A stretch of 64,000 bases of DNA, taken from contig OZ038391.1 of the NCBI GenBank assembly GCA_964036045.1, positions 46,472,711-46,536,710 of the forward strand, given 5' to 3'. Both the position numbers and the translations under genes were made by a program. The notes beneath the pieces were generated by a model. That model saw only the letters and a list, made by a program, of their open reading frames with translations. It did no database searches and was not told the DNA's origin. The stretch comes from Eutreptiella sp. 'Long Island Sound 2002'. Lineage: Eukaryota > Euglenozoa > Euglenophyceae > Eutreptiales > Eutreptiaceae. The first letter of the stretch is position 1. Every line of letters begins with the position of its first letter. This document shows, in pieces, positions 10,796 through 21,196 of the stretch.

Positions 10796-12970
10796 ATGTC
10801 CACGCCAAGCGTCAGGACCTGGCCTATCCGAACTGTCCAAGTACAAATGGGCAGCATGGCCCACCCAATGAGTGAACCACCTCACCGAGCTCCATATCAT
10901 CTCAGTGGCGCATCTGGGTCCCAAGGAGATCCAGAACGCAGAAGGGCGGAAGAGAATAAAGGCCTTACCACCGAGGCCTTAGCAGCACACGGTGGAGACA
11001 GCTTCAGTCACCTCCACAGACGTGTGGCTGCTTCAGTATCAAGATGCAATTGTCCAGCTTCATCCTCAACTGCCATTGAAGGACCTGAGGAGTATGAGAA
11101 GCTGAAGATGAAGATGGATGAGTACATCATGCATGAGGAGTACTATAAATCCATCCGTGGGGAAGATGGAGAGGAGGCATTGGCTGTACATGGATCCAGA
11201 CCACGTACAGATCTAGGGTCCTACGCACACTCTGGTCCTCCGTCCACTGCATCCCTGCCAAGACGACTAAGACCTGAGTATCCAACCCCACGGGCTCCCG
11301 AAGTGGGCCCAACACGAGTCGAAGAACAACAACATCCAAGGCCAACCTACGGTGCCCTGGATCAAACGGCCGAGCTGCTGGCCAAATTCCTGTCTGGATC
11401 AGAAGATCCAGATGTGACGGCCTTATCGGAGGCCATTAAGGCTAAACTGGGTATTGCAGAACCCTTACCCAAGCCTGAGTTCCTCTCTCTCTCTCCAGGG
11501 CTGAGTACCCTGGCCGAAGATCTCAAGAGATCGAGGGTCTCAAGGCTGTTGCCTAAGGTTACCTGCCCCAGCCCCTTTCACCCCCGTGCCAGGACTGTGC
11601 CTATGGCGGATCTACAGGACGTGCCTGTCACAGAGAGTGAGAGAAGAGGGCTGTCAGCCCTGGCCCCTTTTGCCGGCGTGTCGCCTTCAGGCCTAACTCC
11701 GGGGGGTGGGAAGACGGGCAGACCAATTGCCCAGGCGAACATCCAGCTGGAACTGCCGGAGTTCGACCCCAAAAATCTGCCTGAATGGGCAGAAGAATTT
11801 GCAGAGTTCCTTTTGTTGACTGGCCAATCCCATGTGGATGTGGCCACCAAATGTTCACTGCTAAAACGCTCATGCAAAAAGAAATTTTTGCAAAAACAGG
11901 TCCAACAGATTGTGAAAACCTGTTCTACTTGGGCGGAGGTACTCCTGAGGTTAGAGAAAACATTCCCGGTCTATGAGACTGACCTCAGCGTACGCACACA
12001 GATCGAGGAGCTACCTATGCTCCCGGAGTTTCCATCCGCTGCGCGAATTTCTGAGTATGTGTGCGACTTGGAGTACTTATTTTCGAGGATGAACGTGGGC
12101 TTCTACGGAGCCACTGAGCCCCACCTGTGGCTCATGAGTAAGATCCCCCAGCGTACGTGGGATGATTGCTTCTCCACCTCTGAGAGGAAGAGCAGGACCC
12201 ACTCGTACGATACACTGGTGGATCTCTTGATTGAGCTAGCTCTTGAGAGAGAGAACGACTCCCACGTGGAGAAGTTCCTCAAGAGGCATTTGGGACGAGG
12301 TGGTACCCCTACCCCCGAACGTGGCGAAGGGAAGGGGCATAAAAATCCCACAAACACCAACCAGGGAGGTGGTAAAGGGAGGGGCAACCTACGTGCCATG
12401 AACGAGGTTCCAACTGATGCAGGCACCCCCCCCCTGTTTTACTGCCGACCTGTCAATGACAAGGGGGGACCTTGTCATGCCTCTGACTGCGATCTCCGCA
12501 GTGGCTGTATGCTGCAGATGAAACGTCAGCAGCATACTAAAGATGGGAAAACTGTGACCCATCAGGACCACTTCAGGTGTACCATCACCTGTGGTTACTG
12601 TGGCAAACGTCGTCACTATGAGGACGAATGCCACATCAAGAAACGCGAGAGTGACAAACTCAAGCGTCAGGAGGCGGAGCGCCAGAAGACCCAGACGCCC
12701 GCCAGAAATCCCCCGAATGGGGATAAAGGTAAAGGAGGTGGCAAGGGGGTTGGCAAAACTGGACCCCCTAACCCCCAGAGGCGCTCATCAGCGCCTGTTG
12801 CTACACCTACTCCCGCTGCTACACCCGCTCCTGCCGCAGGTGTCCCCAAGAAGCGCCCCCAAGGGGATAACGCTACCCCTGAGGGGAATAATTCTAAGAA
12901 GAGGCGCTTGGCCTGGATGGCCAAGTCCCTCATGGCTGCAGGGGTGGATGTGAAATTCCCTGATGAGGAA
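10796..12970 (+). CDS. gag: B1 Gag polyprotein
   Basis: Open for 725 codons from ATG 10796, about 80 nt after the LTR. The N-terminal ~300 residues are Pro/Ser/Arg-rich and unmatched to a domain. The retrotransposon gag domain begins around residue 320 (LPEFDPKNLPEWAEEFAEF). A CX2CX4HX4C zinc knuckle, CGYCGKRRHYEDEC, lies at residues 599-612. A low-complexity Lys/Gly/Pro/Ala tail follows, with a KKRR basic patch. Gag packages the element RNA into cytoplasmic particles. It ends at UAG 12971-12973, with protease following in the same frame. B2 gag on the other strand is homologous over its whole length, which supports this start and frame. Confidence 0.93.
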
Positions 12971-12973
12971 TAG
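12971..12973 (+). promoter_or_regulatory. Conserved UAG between B1 gag and protease, probable readthrough site
   Basis: The context is GAA TAG GGG GGC GGC TCC, with protease in frame downstream and no intervening start needed. B2 keeps the TAG and the following GGGGGC. Element A has TGA CGG at the same place. A stop at one aligned position in three copies argues for function and against decay. Confidence 0.65.
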
Positions 12974-13648
12974 GGGGGCGGCTCCGAAGAGGAGGACTTG
13001 GTTTTCTGGATCCTCGTGAAAATCGGGGATCAGGTTTTTCGAGCAGTGCTTGATACCGGTGCAACACTTTCCATAGTGGCCCGGCGCCTGCTTAAAACTT
13101 TCAGGAAAACTAAGACCGTTGCCATAAGAGTAGGGGATGGGCGTACCATCCATTCCTTGGGGGGGGTCGATGTGACCATATGTCTGGGCGACGAAACCGT
13201 GACCCTACACTGCAGAGTGTTGGACACTGACGCCTTTGACATCGTCATTGGCACCGACTTTCTAAGAAGAAACCCCCAGGTAAAAATGCTGTCCCTACAG
13301 CGTCCTTACTCTTTGCACTGCGACTTTGGCAGTGGGCTATTCTCCGTTTCTATGGAGCTGTCAGGACGAAAAGAGTCGGGGCTGCGCTACGCAGCCAAGA
13401 CGAATTATCGTACTGAAAACTACCAACTGGCCCGTCATGTTCTCGAAAATGGACTGGCGGCCCTTCAGGTAAACCTGGATGAGATCCAGGTGGAATTGTT
13501 TGCGAGCCAACAACAGCACATCATGCAGTTGTACTGCTCGAAACAAATGAACAATGCTTTCCGTTTCTTTTGGAAAGCAATGGGCCTAGCGTATGCTAAC
13601 CCTCCCTTCTCCCTGCTCGCGAAGGTTCTAACCAAGATCGCTTATTAG
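12974..13648 (+). CDS. B1 aspartic protease and linker, ending at a copy-specific nonsense codon
   Basis: The frame continues from gag after the UAG. The retropepsin active site VLDTGATLSIV has its Asp codon at 13052, and a second conserved block, DTDAFDIVIGTDFL, follows. Two further conserved blocks of unknown role come next; A and B2 keep them too (VELFASQQQHIMQLYCSKQ region). TAG at 13646-13648 stands where B2 has GAG (Glu) and A also encodes Glu, so this stop is a point mutation in B1 and the pol ORF continues in the same frame. Confidence 0.88.
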   Translation, partial: GGGSEEEDLVFWILVKIGDQVFRAVLDTGATLSIVARRLLKTFRKTKTVAIRVGDGRTIHSLGGVDVTICLGDETVTLHCRVLDTDAFDIVIGTDFLRRNPQVKMLSLQRPYSLHCDFGSGLFSVSMELSGRKESGLRYAAKTNYRTENYQLARHVLENGLAALQVNLDEIQVELFASQQQHIMQLYCSKQMNNAFRFFWKAMGLAYANPPFSLLAKVLTKIAY

Positions 13649-16600
13649 GGAGGAAGGGTTGTTATGTGCACCCCTGACTGGGGTTGCTCTGGTGAACATG
13701 CTTACTGGCGCCGTATGCTTGACCGAATGACCGTGGGAAGAGTGCAACTCCCCGACGGCCCCATCTATGTGCCTGAGGACTCAGACACAGCTATGCAGGC
13801 CCCTGAGTGGGCCAGTTTCCTGTCCATCATCGATGGATCTCTCAATCCTGTACCCCTGTGTGACCTGGACCAGGTGCTACTAAAAGAGGTCATGGCCGAA
13901 AATCGTGGCCTGACCCTTTATGATCTCAAAAAACGATCTCCTGAGCACCTATCTGCCACACTTACAGGGTGTGAGTCTCCTGATGACTATCTGGAACCTG
14001 CAGCTGTAAAAGAGAATGCTGACGACCAACTGTCTGAGATCGCCAGCACTATTCCCTCTGTTGATCCCAGCTGTGTTGACCTAAAACATAGTGCTTTCCT
14101 GGCCCAGCTGTTGCTAGAGGAGGTAGATCTAGAGTCAACCTCTGAACCCGCTTCCTCTGTTGGGAAACCAGTGCTACACATGCAGCCTGTGCACACAGGT
14201 GAGCCCGTGGCCCGGAGTGCTGATGCTCTGGCACGGCCTGCTGCTAATAACATGCCACTGTCTGAGCATGACGCTCAAGAACTCCGACGGCTGTTGTACC
14301 TGAAGGCCGAAGGTATTGAGCGCCAAGAGCGGCTGCAATACCTCAGACAGACCTGGAAATACTCCATCTGGTCTGAGGAGGACGATGAGTCCTATACGCT
14401 GCCTGATCCTGAGATACCTCTAGTGTATTCTCTACACTATGGGCAGCAATGTCCCCCTGAGTGGGACGATGGTACTGTACCTGCCGAAACTGCTGATCGG
14501 CATAAAAAGAAAGAACATGGAAAAAGCAACCTCCATGCTGAGGAGGATTTCCTTCAGAAAGTCGAGAGTCTTAACCTTGACCCCCGCCTGAAGAAACTGC
14601 TTATAACCTATGAGGAGGTGTTCGGCGCCTTGCCGCCTCCCCTTTCTTGTAAAAAACTGGTCCAGATGGACCTGAAATTGAAACCAGAATTTGAAAAGAC
14701 GCGAGTGAGGCGTCGTCCCTATCCCGCTCCACAGGAACAGGTTGAAGGAATCGAGCGCCAGATCCAAGAATGCATTGATGCTGGCCTCGTTGAAGAGTAT
14801 AAACACGGGGACTATCCCCATCACTGCAGTCCCTGTTTCCTTGTTGCTAAACCAGGGTCGACTGCCCTACGTCTTGTAGTAGACTATGGTGAGGTCAACA
14901 AGAAAACCCAGAACCACTCAGGGAGTATTCCTAACATGGAAAACACCCTGGAGCGTATTGCCAAATGCAGGTATAAGACCAAAATGGACAAACGCTCTGG
15001 TTTCTGGCAGGTTGACCTAACCGCCGCAGCTCAGGAGCTGCTTGCCTTTATAACCCCTAAGGGTCGTGTCTTCAAGTGGAAGGTTATGCCTTTCGGGGTG
15101 GCTAATGCCCCAGCTCTCTTCCAGGAGCTTATGAACAAAATTTTGTACATACTGAGGCGCAGGCCTCTAGTACAAGAGTTGATTTCTCGGGGTGCAGAAA
15201 TGGAGGCTCACATCGACGATGTGAGTTTGGGTACTAATACCAAAGAGGACCATGTCCTTCTCCTCCGTGAATTTTTCACTGTCTGTCAAGAAAACCATCT
15301 CCGAATCAAACTCGAAAAATGTGAGTTTATGAAAGAGGAGATGGAGTATTTGGGTTTCGACGTGGGGTATGGCTGGTGGAAACCAGCCGCGTCTAAGATG
15401 CAGCCCCTACAGGACATGCAGATTCGCGATGACCCTAAGAAGGGTCTACACGATGTGAGGAGTTTTATGGGCGCCTGTAATTTCTATCGGCGTCACATCC
15501 ACAATTTTACTTACTCCTCTGCACCCCTCACTGACCTGATCAAGAAAACTACTCCCTGGAGGTGGACCTCCAGAGAGGAAGAGTGTTTCCAGGAGTTGAA
15601 GAAGAAGATTGCCTCCTCCAACTGCCTGGGAGTGCCCCGCCCTGAGGGCGAGATAGTCCTGATCACTGATGCCAGTGATTTAGGGGGGGGAGGTACGATC
15701 TACCAATGGCAGGAGCTTAACCCCGCTGAACTAACCCACTGCCATTATCGTACTACTGGACTGAACCGTGATGGTTCGTTGAAACATGACTATCCTACCA
15801 GTGAGTGGCGACTGGTGCCACTGGGACACTGGAATTGGAAATGGAACCAAGCGCGTTCCAACTACAGCACCTATGACCAGGAACTCCTGGCCGGTATGTT
15901 GGTGCTATCGTCACAATCCCGACTCCTGGGATCTAACCCTATTGTCTGGCTGTGTGACCAGGAGCCTGTGAAGTCTTTTCAGAAGGGCCCACCACCTGAA
16001 AAAGCAAAGCTAAAACGGTGGTGGACTTACCTGAGGCAGTTCAGGCTGACAGTGCATCATATCCCCGGGATTAAGAATGAACTGTCTGACTATATATCGC
16101 GCAACAACTTCGATGCGCTTATTGGTGAGAGCTCTGAGGCGCTCGCCAAAGAGGCTTTCCAGCGTATGGATGTCCAGCTTGACCTGTCCATGCGCACTGC
16201 CGGAATCCTGGAGGGTTGGAGTCTAACCGACTATCAGTCAGAGTATGAAGAAATTCTCCAAACCCTCAGCACTGGTCTCGAACCCCGTGTCATTGACGGG
16301 CACCAGTGGTATAAAAACAATCAGTACCTCTTCTACGAGGACCGAATTGTGGTGCCTGAGGCACGACTGGATGGGTGCCTACAGTGGTCCCATCTCAGTT
16401 CTGGTCACACTGGCGCTAATCGCTCAGTGGACTTCTTCCGTGAGTGTTTCTACTCTAGTCTAACCCTGACTGAACTGAGGTCGCGTATGCAGACCATTGT
16501 GGATGCTTGTGGCTGTCATGCCAGCAAGCAGAACGACAGTAGGGATAGGGGTCTGATCTCCAGCTTACCCATACCCTATTGTGCTAACTCTCTTCTCTAC

Positions 16601-17776
16601 GTGGAATACATCCACGGCCTACCACGCTTTGGCGGCTATGATAGTTGCCTCGTGGTCACCTGTGGTCTATCCCGCTTCACCCGTGTGTTCCCTTGCAATA
16701 AGAAAATCACAGGTGAGCAGACTGTAAAAATGTTGGTCGAACAATGGTTCGAACCCTATGGAGCACCTAAACAGGTGCACTCTGATGAAGATGTACGCAT
16801 CCGCAGTGACACTGGGTGGTACAAACGAGTGCTAAATGCCCTCAACGTGGAGGTAACCACAGGTGTGCCCTATACTCACACGTCTAACCCTCTCTGTGAG
16901 AGACAGAACCGTGTGGTGGAGCAAAACTTAAGAATCCTGATGAAACAGGAGCGCACCAAGGACTGGGTACGCCTAGTGCCCTGGGGAGTTCTGTCCATGA
17001 ACTCACAGCGGAGCTCTTCTACGGGTTTCACCCCCCACGAACTGTTCCATGGAGGACAACCTGCTTGGTTCTTCAAAACCCCCTTTCCTGAGGACTTCAA
17101 GAGCCCTGTGGGAGATTGGCTGGAACACAAGCAGTCTCTGGCTAACCAGGCTGGTACTAACCTGAGGCACATTCGTGACCGTGAACAGAGCCGACGGAAC
17201 CGCCTACGGCGACCTGCCAGCTTCAAGGTTGGTGACCTTGTTTTGGTACACCATTCACGTCTACCCTCCTGGCCAGGTAACTGCCTACAGGACCCTTTCT
17301 TTGGACACTATCGTATCATCAGGATAGATGGATCTAGGATCCATGTCAGGTGCAGTCCACGTCTAGGTGGTGAACTGTTGTGTGCACCTAATCAGTTGAG
17401 GCACTATCACTCCCCTGACGACTTGTCTTGGGATGAGTGGCGCCTCAGCGACAATGAGATTGAACGTATAGACCTAGAGAACGCTGCCAGTCCAGAGGAG
17501 GCAGACGAACTCGAAGAGATGACTGCCGATGAGATGGCAGTCGATGGTTACTACGTGGTTGCAGGTATTGCTCGCCATGAGTATAAACAGGGCTGGAAAT
17601 TCCTAACCCTGTGGGATGGCTATGGGTTGTCTGAGGCGACCTGGGAACCTATGTCAGCCTTCATACAACCAGATGGGAGTATCAACCCCATCTTCCGCAC
17701 TTACCTCGTTGAGAACAACGAGGGTCAGCTCCTAACCCGTGCTGAGACTATGTCCCAGCGTAAGAAGCGAAACTAA
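13649..17776 (+). CDS. pol: B1 Pol: reverse transcriptase, RNase H, integrase, chromodomain-like tail
   Basis: Residue numbers are counted from Met 13664 (1370 aa). A ~300-residue linker precedes RT, whose catalytic motif reads HIDD (516-519), where most Ty3 elements have YxDD. RNase H shows ITDASD (Asp 669), the YDQELLAG Glu and the SDYISRN Asp. Integrase has HX4H (from His 910), but the CX2C partner is degraded (CGCHAS). Its catalytic triad reads Glu981, Asp1041, Glu1079; the first is Asp in A and B2. A chromodomain-like stretch with LWDGYG and ATWEP lies near 1294-1335 and could direct chromatin targeting. The ORF is intact, but D981E probably weakens or kills integrase in this copy. Confidence 0.93.
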   Translation, partial: GGRVVMCTPDWGCSGEHAYWRRMLDRMTVGRVQLPDGPIYVPEDSDTAMQAPEWASFLSIIDGSLNPVPLCDLDQVLLKEVMAENRGLTLYDLKKRSPEHLSATLTGCESPDDYLEPAAVKENADDQLSEIASTIPSVDPSCVDLKHSAFLAQLLLEEVDLESTSEPASSVGKPVLHMQPVHTGEPVARSADALARPAANNMPLSEHDAQELRRLLYLKAEGIERQERLQYLRQTWKYSIWSEEDDESYTLPDPEIPLVYSLHYGQQCPPEWDDGTVPAETADRHKKKEHGKSNLHAEEDFLQKVESLNLDPRLKKLLITYEEVFGALPPPLSCKKLVQMDLKLKPEFEKTRVRRRPYPAPQEQVEGIERQIQECIDAGLVEEYKHGDYPHHCSPCFLVAKPGSTALRLVVDYGEVNKKTQNHSGSIPNMENTLERIAKCRYKTKMDKRSGFWQVDLTAAAQELLAFITPKGRVFKWKVMPFGVANAPALFQELMNKILYILRRRPLVQELISRGAEMEAHIDDVSLGTNTKEDHVLLLREFFTVCQENHLRIKLEKCEFMKEEMEYLGFDVGYGWWKPAASKMQPLQDMQIRDDPKKGLHDVRSFMGACNFYRRHIHNFTYSSAPLTDLIKKTTPWRWTSREEECFQELKKKIASSNCLGVPRPEGEIVLITDASDLGGGGTIYQWQELNPAELTHCHYRTTGLNRDGSLKHDYPTSEWRLVPLGHWNWKWNQARSNYSTYDQELLAGMLVLSSQSRLLGSNPIVWLCDQEPVKSFQKGPPPEKAKLKRWWTYLRQFRLTVHHIPGIKNELSDYISRNNFDALIGESSEALAKEAFQRMDVQLDLSMRTAGILEGWSLTDYQSEYEEILQTLSTGLEPRVIDGHQWYKNNQYLFYEDRIVVPEARLDGCLQWSHLSSGHTGANRSVDFFRECFYSSLTLTELRSRMQTIVDACGCHASKQNDSRDRGLISSLPIPYCANSLLYVEYIHGLPRFGGYDSCLVVTCGLSRFTRVFPCNKKITGEQTVKMLVEQWFEPYGAPKQVHSDEDVRIRSDTGWYKRVLNALNVEVTTGVPYTHTSNPLCERQNRVVEQNLRILMKQERTKDWVRLVPWGVLSMNSQRSSSTGFTPHELFHGGQPAWFFKTPFPEDFKSPVGDWLEHKQSLANQAGTNLRHIRDREQSRRNRLRRPASFKVGDLVLVHHSRLPSWPGNCLQDPFFGHYRIIRIDGSRIHVRCSPRLGGELLCAPNQLRHYHSPDDLSWDEWRLSDNEIERIDLENAASPEEADELEEMTADEMAVDGYYVVAGIARHEYKQGWKFLTLWDGYGLSEATWEPMSAFIQPDGSINPIFRTYLVENNEGQLLTRAETMSQRKKRN

Positions 17777-19059
17777 TTTCCCGGTGTCAGTCTACTGACA
17801 GGTGCAGTGAGCACTCTTCTGCAGACGTGCCTGAGTATGGTTGTAAGAGCAGTTGTCACAGTTGCCCCGCATTGCATCGCAGGACAGGACCGTTAGCCCC
17901 CCGTGACAACCACTCCCTGGCCGAAGGCCATTGGTTTTTCACAGACTACTGCATACTGAGCACTGCACCGACCCTGTCTGTGCCCTGCAGACCCATGCCT
18001 ATGGTTTCCAGCGTGAACCAGGTGGCCGCTTATCATGATTGCAGCCACCCAGCGAGTGTGTGCCTTGTTGACCATGTGTTGCATGGGTACTGCCCTAATG
18101 TAATGACCTTGGTGAGCCAACGAAGAACGGTGGCTTCCTACACCAGGGGGGAATGACAAGCAAGTCATTATGAGGCAAGGTGTGTCTTCCCTCCTTGGGG
18201 ACAAGTGAGCCCACAGTTAGGACCCCTGACTGGTCCAGACCCATGGGGTTCTACCCTTCCTTACAGGGTTTACCATACCCCTAAGTGTGCTACGTATGTC
18301 TGTATGTGTCTCACTTCACTCCCCAGCGTGGCTCCCGGAGACCGGGCTTCGCTGACGTCGGACCGAAGGTCCTAATCAGGTACTATTACCACTCCTATGG
18401 CGCCCAATTTCTGTGCTGGCGCCTATCCTTGGGGTAAGACGGCAAAAGCCCTACCTACTAAGAGGGGAGGGGTGGCCAAGTGTGCTAAGGGCATACAAAA
18501 CGCCCATTTTTGCTACAGGCCAAAAGCTAACGCACTCCCCTGCCCACGAGGAAAAGCACGCAGGACAGGAGACACCACTACACTACACTCACTAACGCCA
18601 GCACCGGCCTTCGAAGGCAGGGTGAGCACTCATCACTTGCAGTCCACTCCTGCCAGGCCTGCTGACCCTAACCCCTACACACGCTACTTGGGGCTGCTGT
18701 CCAGGAAGACTCAGGCCCTAGTGGCCCTCCTGTGAAAAGGACAAGAGAACACAGCGCTCCTAAGCAGCTGTGGCCTAACAGGGGACGCCACAACGCGTTT
18801 CCCCTGCTAGGGCTTGGAGGGAAGGGGTGCTCTCGTTGCGTGCACAGCGCAGATGTCCTTGAGGTCGAACTGCCCTCGCCAGTACTGGCTGAGGCACAGT
18901 GATTTGATTTGTGATCAGCGCCCCTGTTTTGCTGGGGCAGAAAAATGGTAGCCGCCGAAGGCAGCTGCTGCGTGCACCAATCACCCTTAACCTCTCCCAC
19001 CTGTACAACAGAGGCAAATGAAGGGGTGTTTGCGACGGAGGAACCAAGCCACAGTCCAG

Positions 19060-19092
19060 GTATTATACCCTTCTCAGTGTGACCTATAATAC
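19060..19092 (+). ncRNA. Conserved upstream hairpin in the B1 3' UTR
   Basis: GTATTATA pairs with TATAATAC across a short loop. The same pairing is present in B2 (near 23930-23965) and in A (near 41475-41510, with one G-T pair). It lies about 60 nt upstream of the covarying hairpin. Confidence 0.6.
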
Positions 19093-19152
19093 ACTGTTCG
19101 CAAACACGCTGACGGATCAGCTACCCCTGTCAAGCAAGCAAGCTTTAAGAAA

Positions 19153-19186
19153 CTCCTCGGGTTCTCTTAAAGAACGTACCGAGGAG
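19153..19186 (+). ncRNA. Covarying bulged hairpin, B1 copy
   Basis: The lower stem CTCCTCGG pairs with CCGAGGAG (8 bp). A 3-nt bulge GTA (19176-19178) lies on the 3' side. The upper stem GTTCT pairs with AGAAC around a 5-nt loop. The architecture is the same in B2 (23857-23890) and A (41547-41582), although the lower-stem sequence differs in each. Confidence 0.8.
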
Positions 19187-20145
19187 CCTCTGGGTAACCT
19201 AAACAAGGTTTACCGTGCGCAATTCGCGTGGCCTACCCTTTAATGCATCATGTGCACGCAGGGAAGGGAGGTTGAACCACTGACTCAACCAGGAGGTGAG
19301 CTCCTCCTGGGCTAACCTACCTTACTCACCATGCATCGTGTGAATGCCGAATTGAAACGAACACAAAACAAACCTAAGCGTTTTAAGCAACTCAACTTTA
19401 ACGCCACGGCCGCACACGAACAAACGCTTTTTGTACTTACCTGTGAAGAAGAAAACAAGGGTGAATTTCGGATACAGGTGTAGCGTCACAGCGTGTGGAT
19501 GCCTCGATTAGGCACATGCATCGCGAGCACAGCGCATATTCTAACCCTACGTGCGCGCTGCGCGCTTCATTCGCATCACATACCTTTCATTCCTGCTTTT
19601 ACCTGTGCAGAGCACGAGAGAAGAACACCTGACCCCCGAACGAGCACAGCGTTGACAACCCTAACGTTTTGACGAAACAACCAACACGAACGCAATGCGT
19701 GAGTGTGAGGTGACACAGACATACCTGAGAGACGGGTTGTTGAACTGCTCTGTGGTGTGGCCTGAATTTGAATGCTTGACTCTGAAGTTTATAAAAATTT
19801 TGATGCAACTGTGCAAAAATTTCCTTTAGAACTTTAAAAACTACGGCTCATACCTTCTTTTCCAAAAGCCGTTTACGCTTGCGCAACCCTTTTCTTGGAG
19901 TCCGCTCCCTTTGCGCTTGTCTGCGACTTTTAGTTATGTGTAAAAATGACGATTTCCCGCGTGGTTTCGTCGATTTTTAACGATTTCACTTGCTAAATCG
20001 CAACCCCTTCCGCTAAACCGCAGGAATCACTCCCTGCTGGTTACATTTTCTATTTTTTCCAGCTCCTGAGGGTTTGAGTCCTCCATTGGGAGTATTGCTC
20101 CGCCCTGGCCTTTGGTCAGGACGTTTACTAAAACGCTGTTTATAC

Positions 20146-20240
20146 GGCGATAGCCGTCCGCATTAGAGCGTTCGACTGTACCCTAGTGGACAGACACATG
20201 TGCTCTAGGGAGGGAGTCCTGGATTCAATTCCCACTGCCC
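20146..20240 (+). other. tRNA-like / B-box segment in the B1 3' UTR
   Basis: The inverted copy at 22765-22860 has GGTTCAAACCC, a good Pol III B-box with a 4-bp T-like stem, and an upstream CCCTAG/CTAGGG pairing. The B1 copy has decayed to GATTCAATTCC. It may be a tRNA-derived relic; a full cloverleaf is not formed. Confidence 0.4.
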
Positions 20241-20470
20241 CCATTCTTTTTCCAAAGGTTTTCGTCGTACGCCGGCGACTTTTGAGGAATGCCCCATCGA
20301 AGGGACATCATTCACGGTACATTACACTGTTTTTCAAGGGTACCAACAGTGTGATAGGCTTCTATGAAGTGATGAGGATGTTTTTGGTAAGTTTAATGCA
20401 TTTTTTTGAGGTAATGTTGGGAATATTTGAGCCTTTTTCCTTGGTCCTACTAGCTTCATGAACTAGTACT

Positions 20471-20478
20471 CCAGGGGG
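20471..20478 (+). other. Polypurine tract of B1
   Basis: CCAGGGGG abuts the 3' LTR start (GAGTAAG). B2 has the same tract, and A has AAGGGGG at the equivalent place. It is the expected primer for plus-strand DNA synthesis. Confidence 0.75.
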
Positions 20479-21191
20479 GAGTAAGAAAAAGTCACTGCCA
20501 TGTCTTTCTTGGAGGGCTTGATCCAGGCAAAGCCCCCCTTAAAACCCTTTTGCTGATGCTAAGACTAACTTAAGTGTTTTTATCCCTCTTTTGTTGCCTA
20601 AAGTACACTTTCTCAAAGTAACTAGGGTTGTGACCCTAGCCCCCCCATGAAGTTCACCCCTACCACTCAACTGAGCGGAGGTACCTTCCTTCATGGAGGA
20701 CATACCAAAAAAAATCAGGCATTTCATGCTTGTTGGCCTTGGAGGTCAAGCCTAAGTGGTCTCCCACCCCAAGACCCCTATACTCAATTGTTTCTACCAC
20801 TTATTGTGGTCCTACTTTGTAACTGTTTCTGAATTCAGTTGCTTGGCCAAGTCATTTTCTGTGTGGTCCTGACATCTATGCCCCTCAGTCCTAACCAGCA
20901 CCATTTCACCCAAAAGAGTGCACATGAAGTGCCTAATGCAACCTCTGAGGCTAGAGTCTGACCAATTTTCATATAAAACCTTTTGTATTATCCATTTGTG
21001 ATTGAATCTATGTGCATAAACCTGCTTTGTCTATCTGCAGCCCTTCTGTGTTACACTGGATTCCAAAACCAATCATTAATTCGATCGACATTCAGTCCTT
21101 GCTCTACTTGCTGCTTTGGTTTGGGGTTTTCAACTACAAAACCTGCAGGAATACATCAAAAGAACTAGAACATAATTCAAGGACATCTTTC
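20479..21191 (+). repeat. 3' LTR of B1
   Basis: It has the same 713-bp length as the 5' LTR. Differences seen by eye number about 11, for example within AAGACTAAC, AGAACTAGAACAT and TTCGATCGACA. Confidence 0.92.
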
Positions 21192-21196
21192 TGGAG
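21192..21196 (+). repeat. Target-site duplication of B1, right copy (TGGAG)
   Basis: It matches 9996-10000. Element A resumes directly after it. Confidence 0.85.

Larger units (their letters stand above)
17777..20470 (+). other. B1 3' untranslated region
   Basis: This is 2.7 kb between pol and the polypurine tract. ORFs are short and not shared with B2. It carries conserved secondary structures (19060-19186) and a tRNA-like B-box region (20146-20240). B2 matches it throughout except for a MITE-like insert, and element A shares the segments around 18390-18500 and 18760-19240. The conserved patches suggest RNA functions rather than protein. Confidence 0.75.
10001..21191 (+). mobile_element. 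Element B1: near-complete Ty3-type LTR retrotransposon inside element A
   Basis: Equal 713-bp LTRs (10001-10713 and 20479-21191) flank gag, protease, RT, RNase H, integrase and a chromodomain-like tail in one frame, followed by a 2.7-kb 3' UTR and a polypurine tract. The 5-bp duplication TGGAG flanks it. By eye the LTRs differ at about 11 positions (~1.5 percent), so insertion is fairly recent. The coding region has one UAG at the gag-protease boundary and one nonsense codon at 13646. Otherwise it is open for about 2300 codons. Confidence 0.93.

Noticed and set aside
18397-18735. Short ORFs in the B1 3' UTR
   Set aside because: Not conserved as reading frames in B2, where indels break them; RNA structure is the conserved feature.
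19100-19200. Hammerhead ribozyme in the 3' UTR structure
   Set aside because: CTGACGG and GAAAC occur nearby in B1, but the core CTGANGA is not matched and the arrangement is not kept in A or B2.
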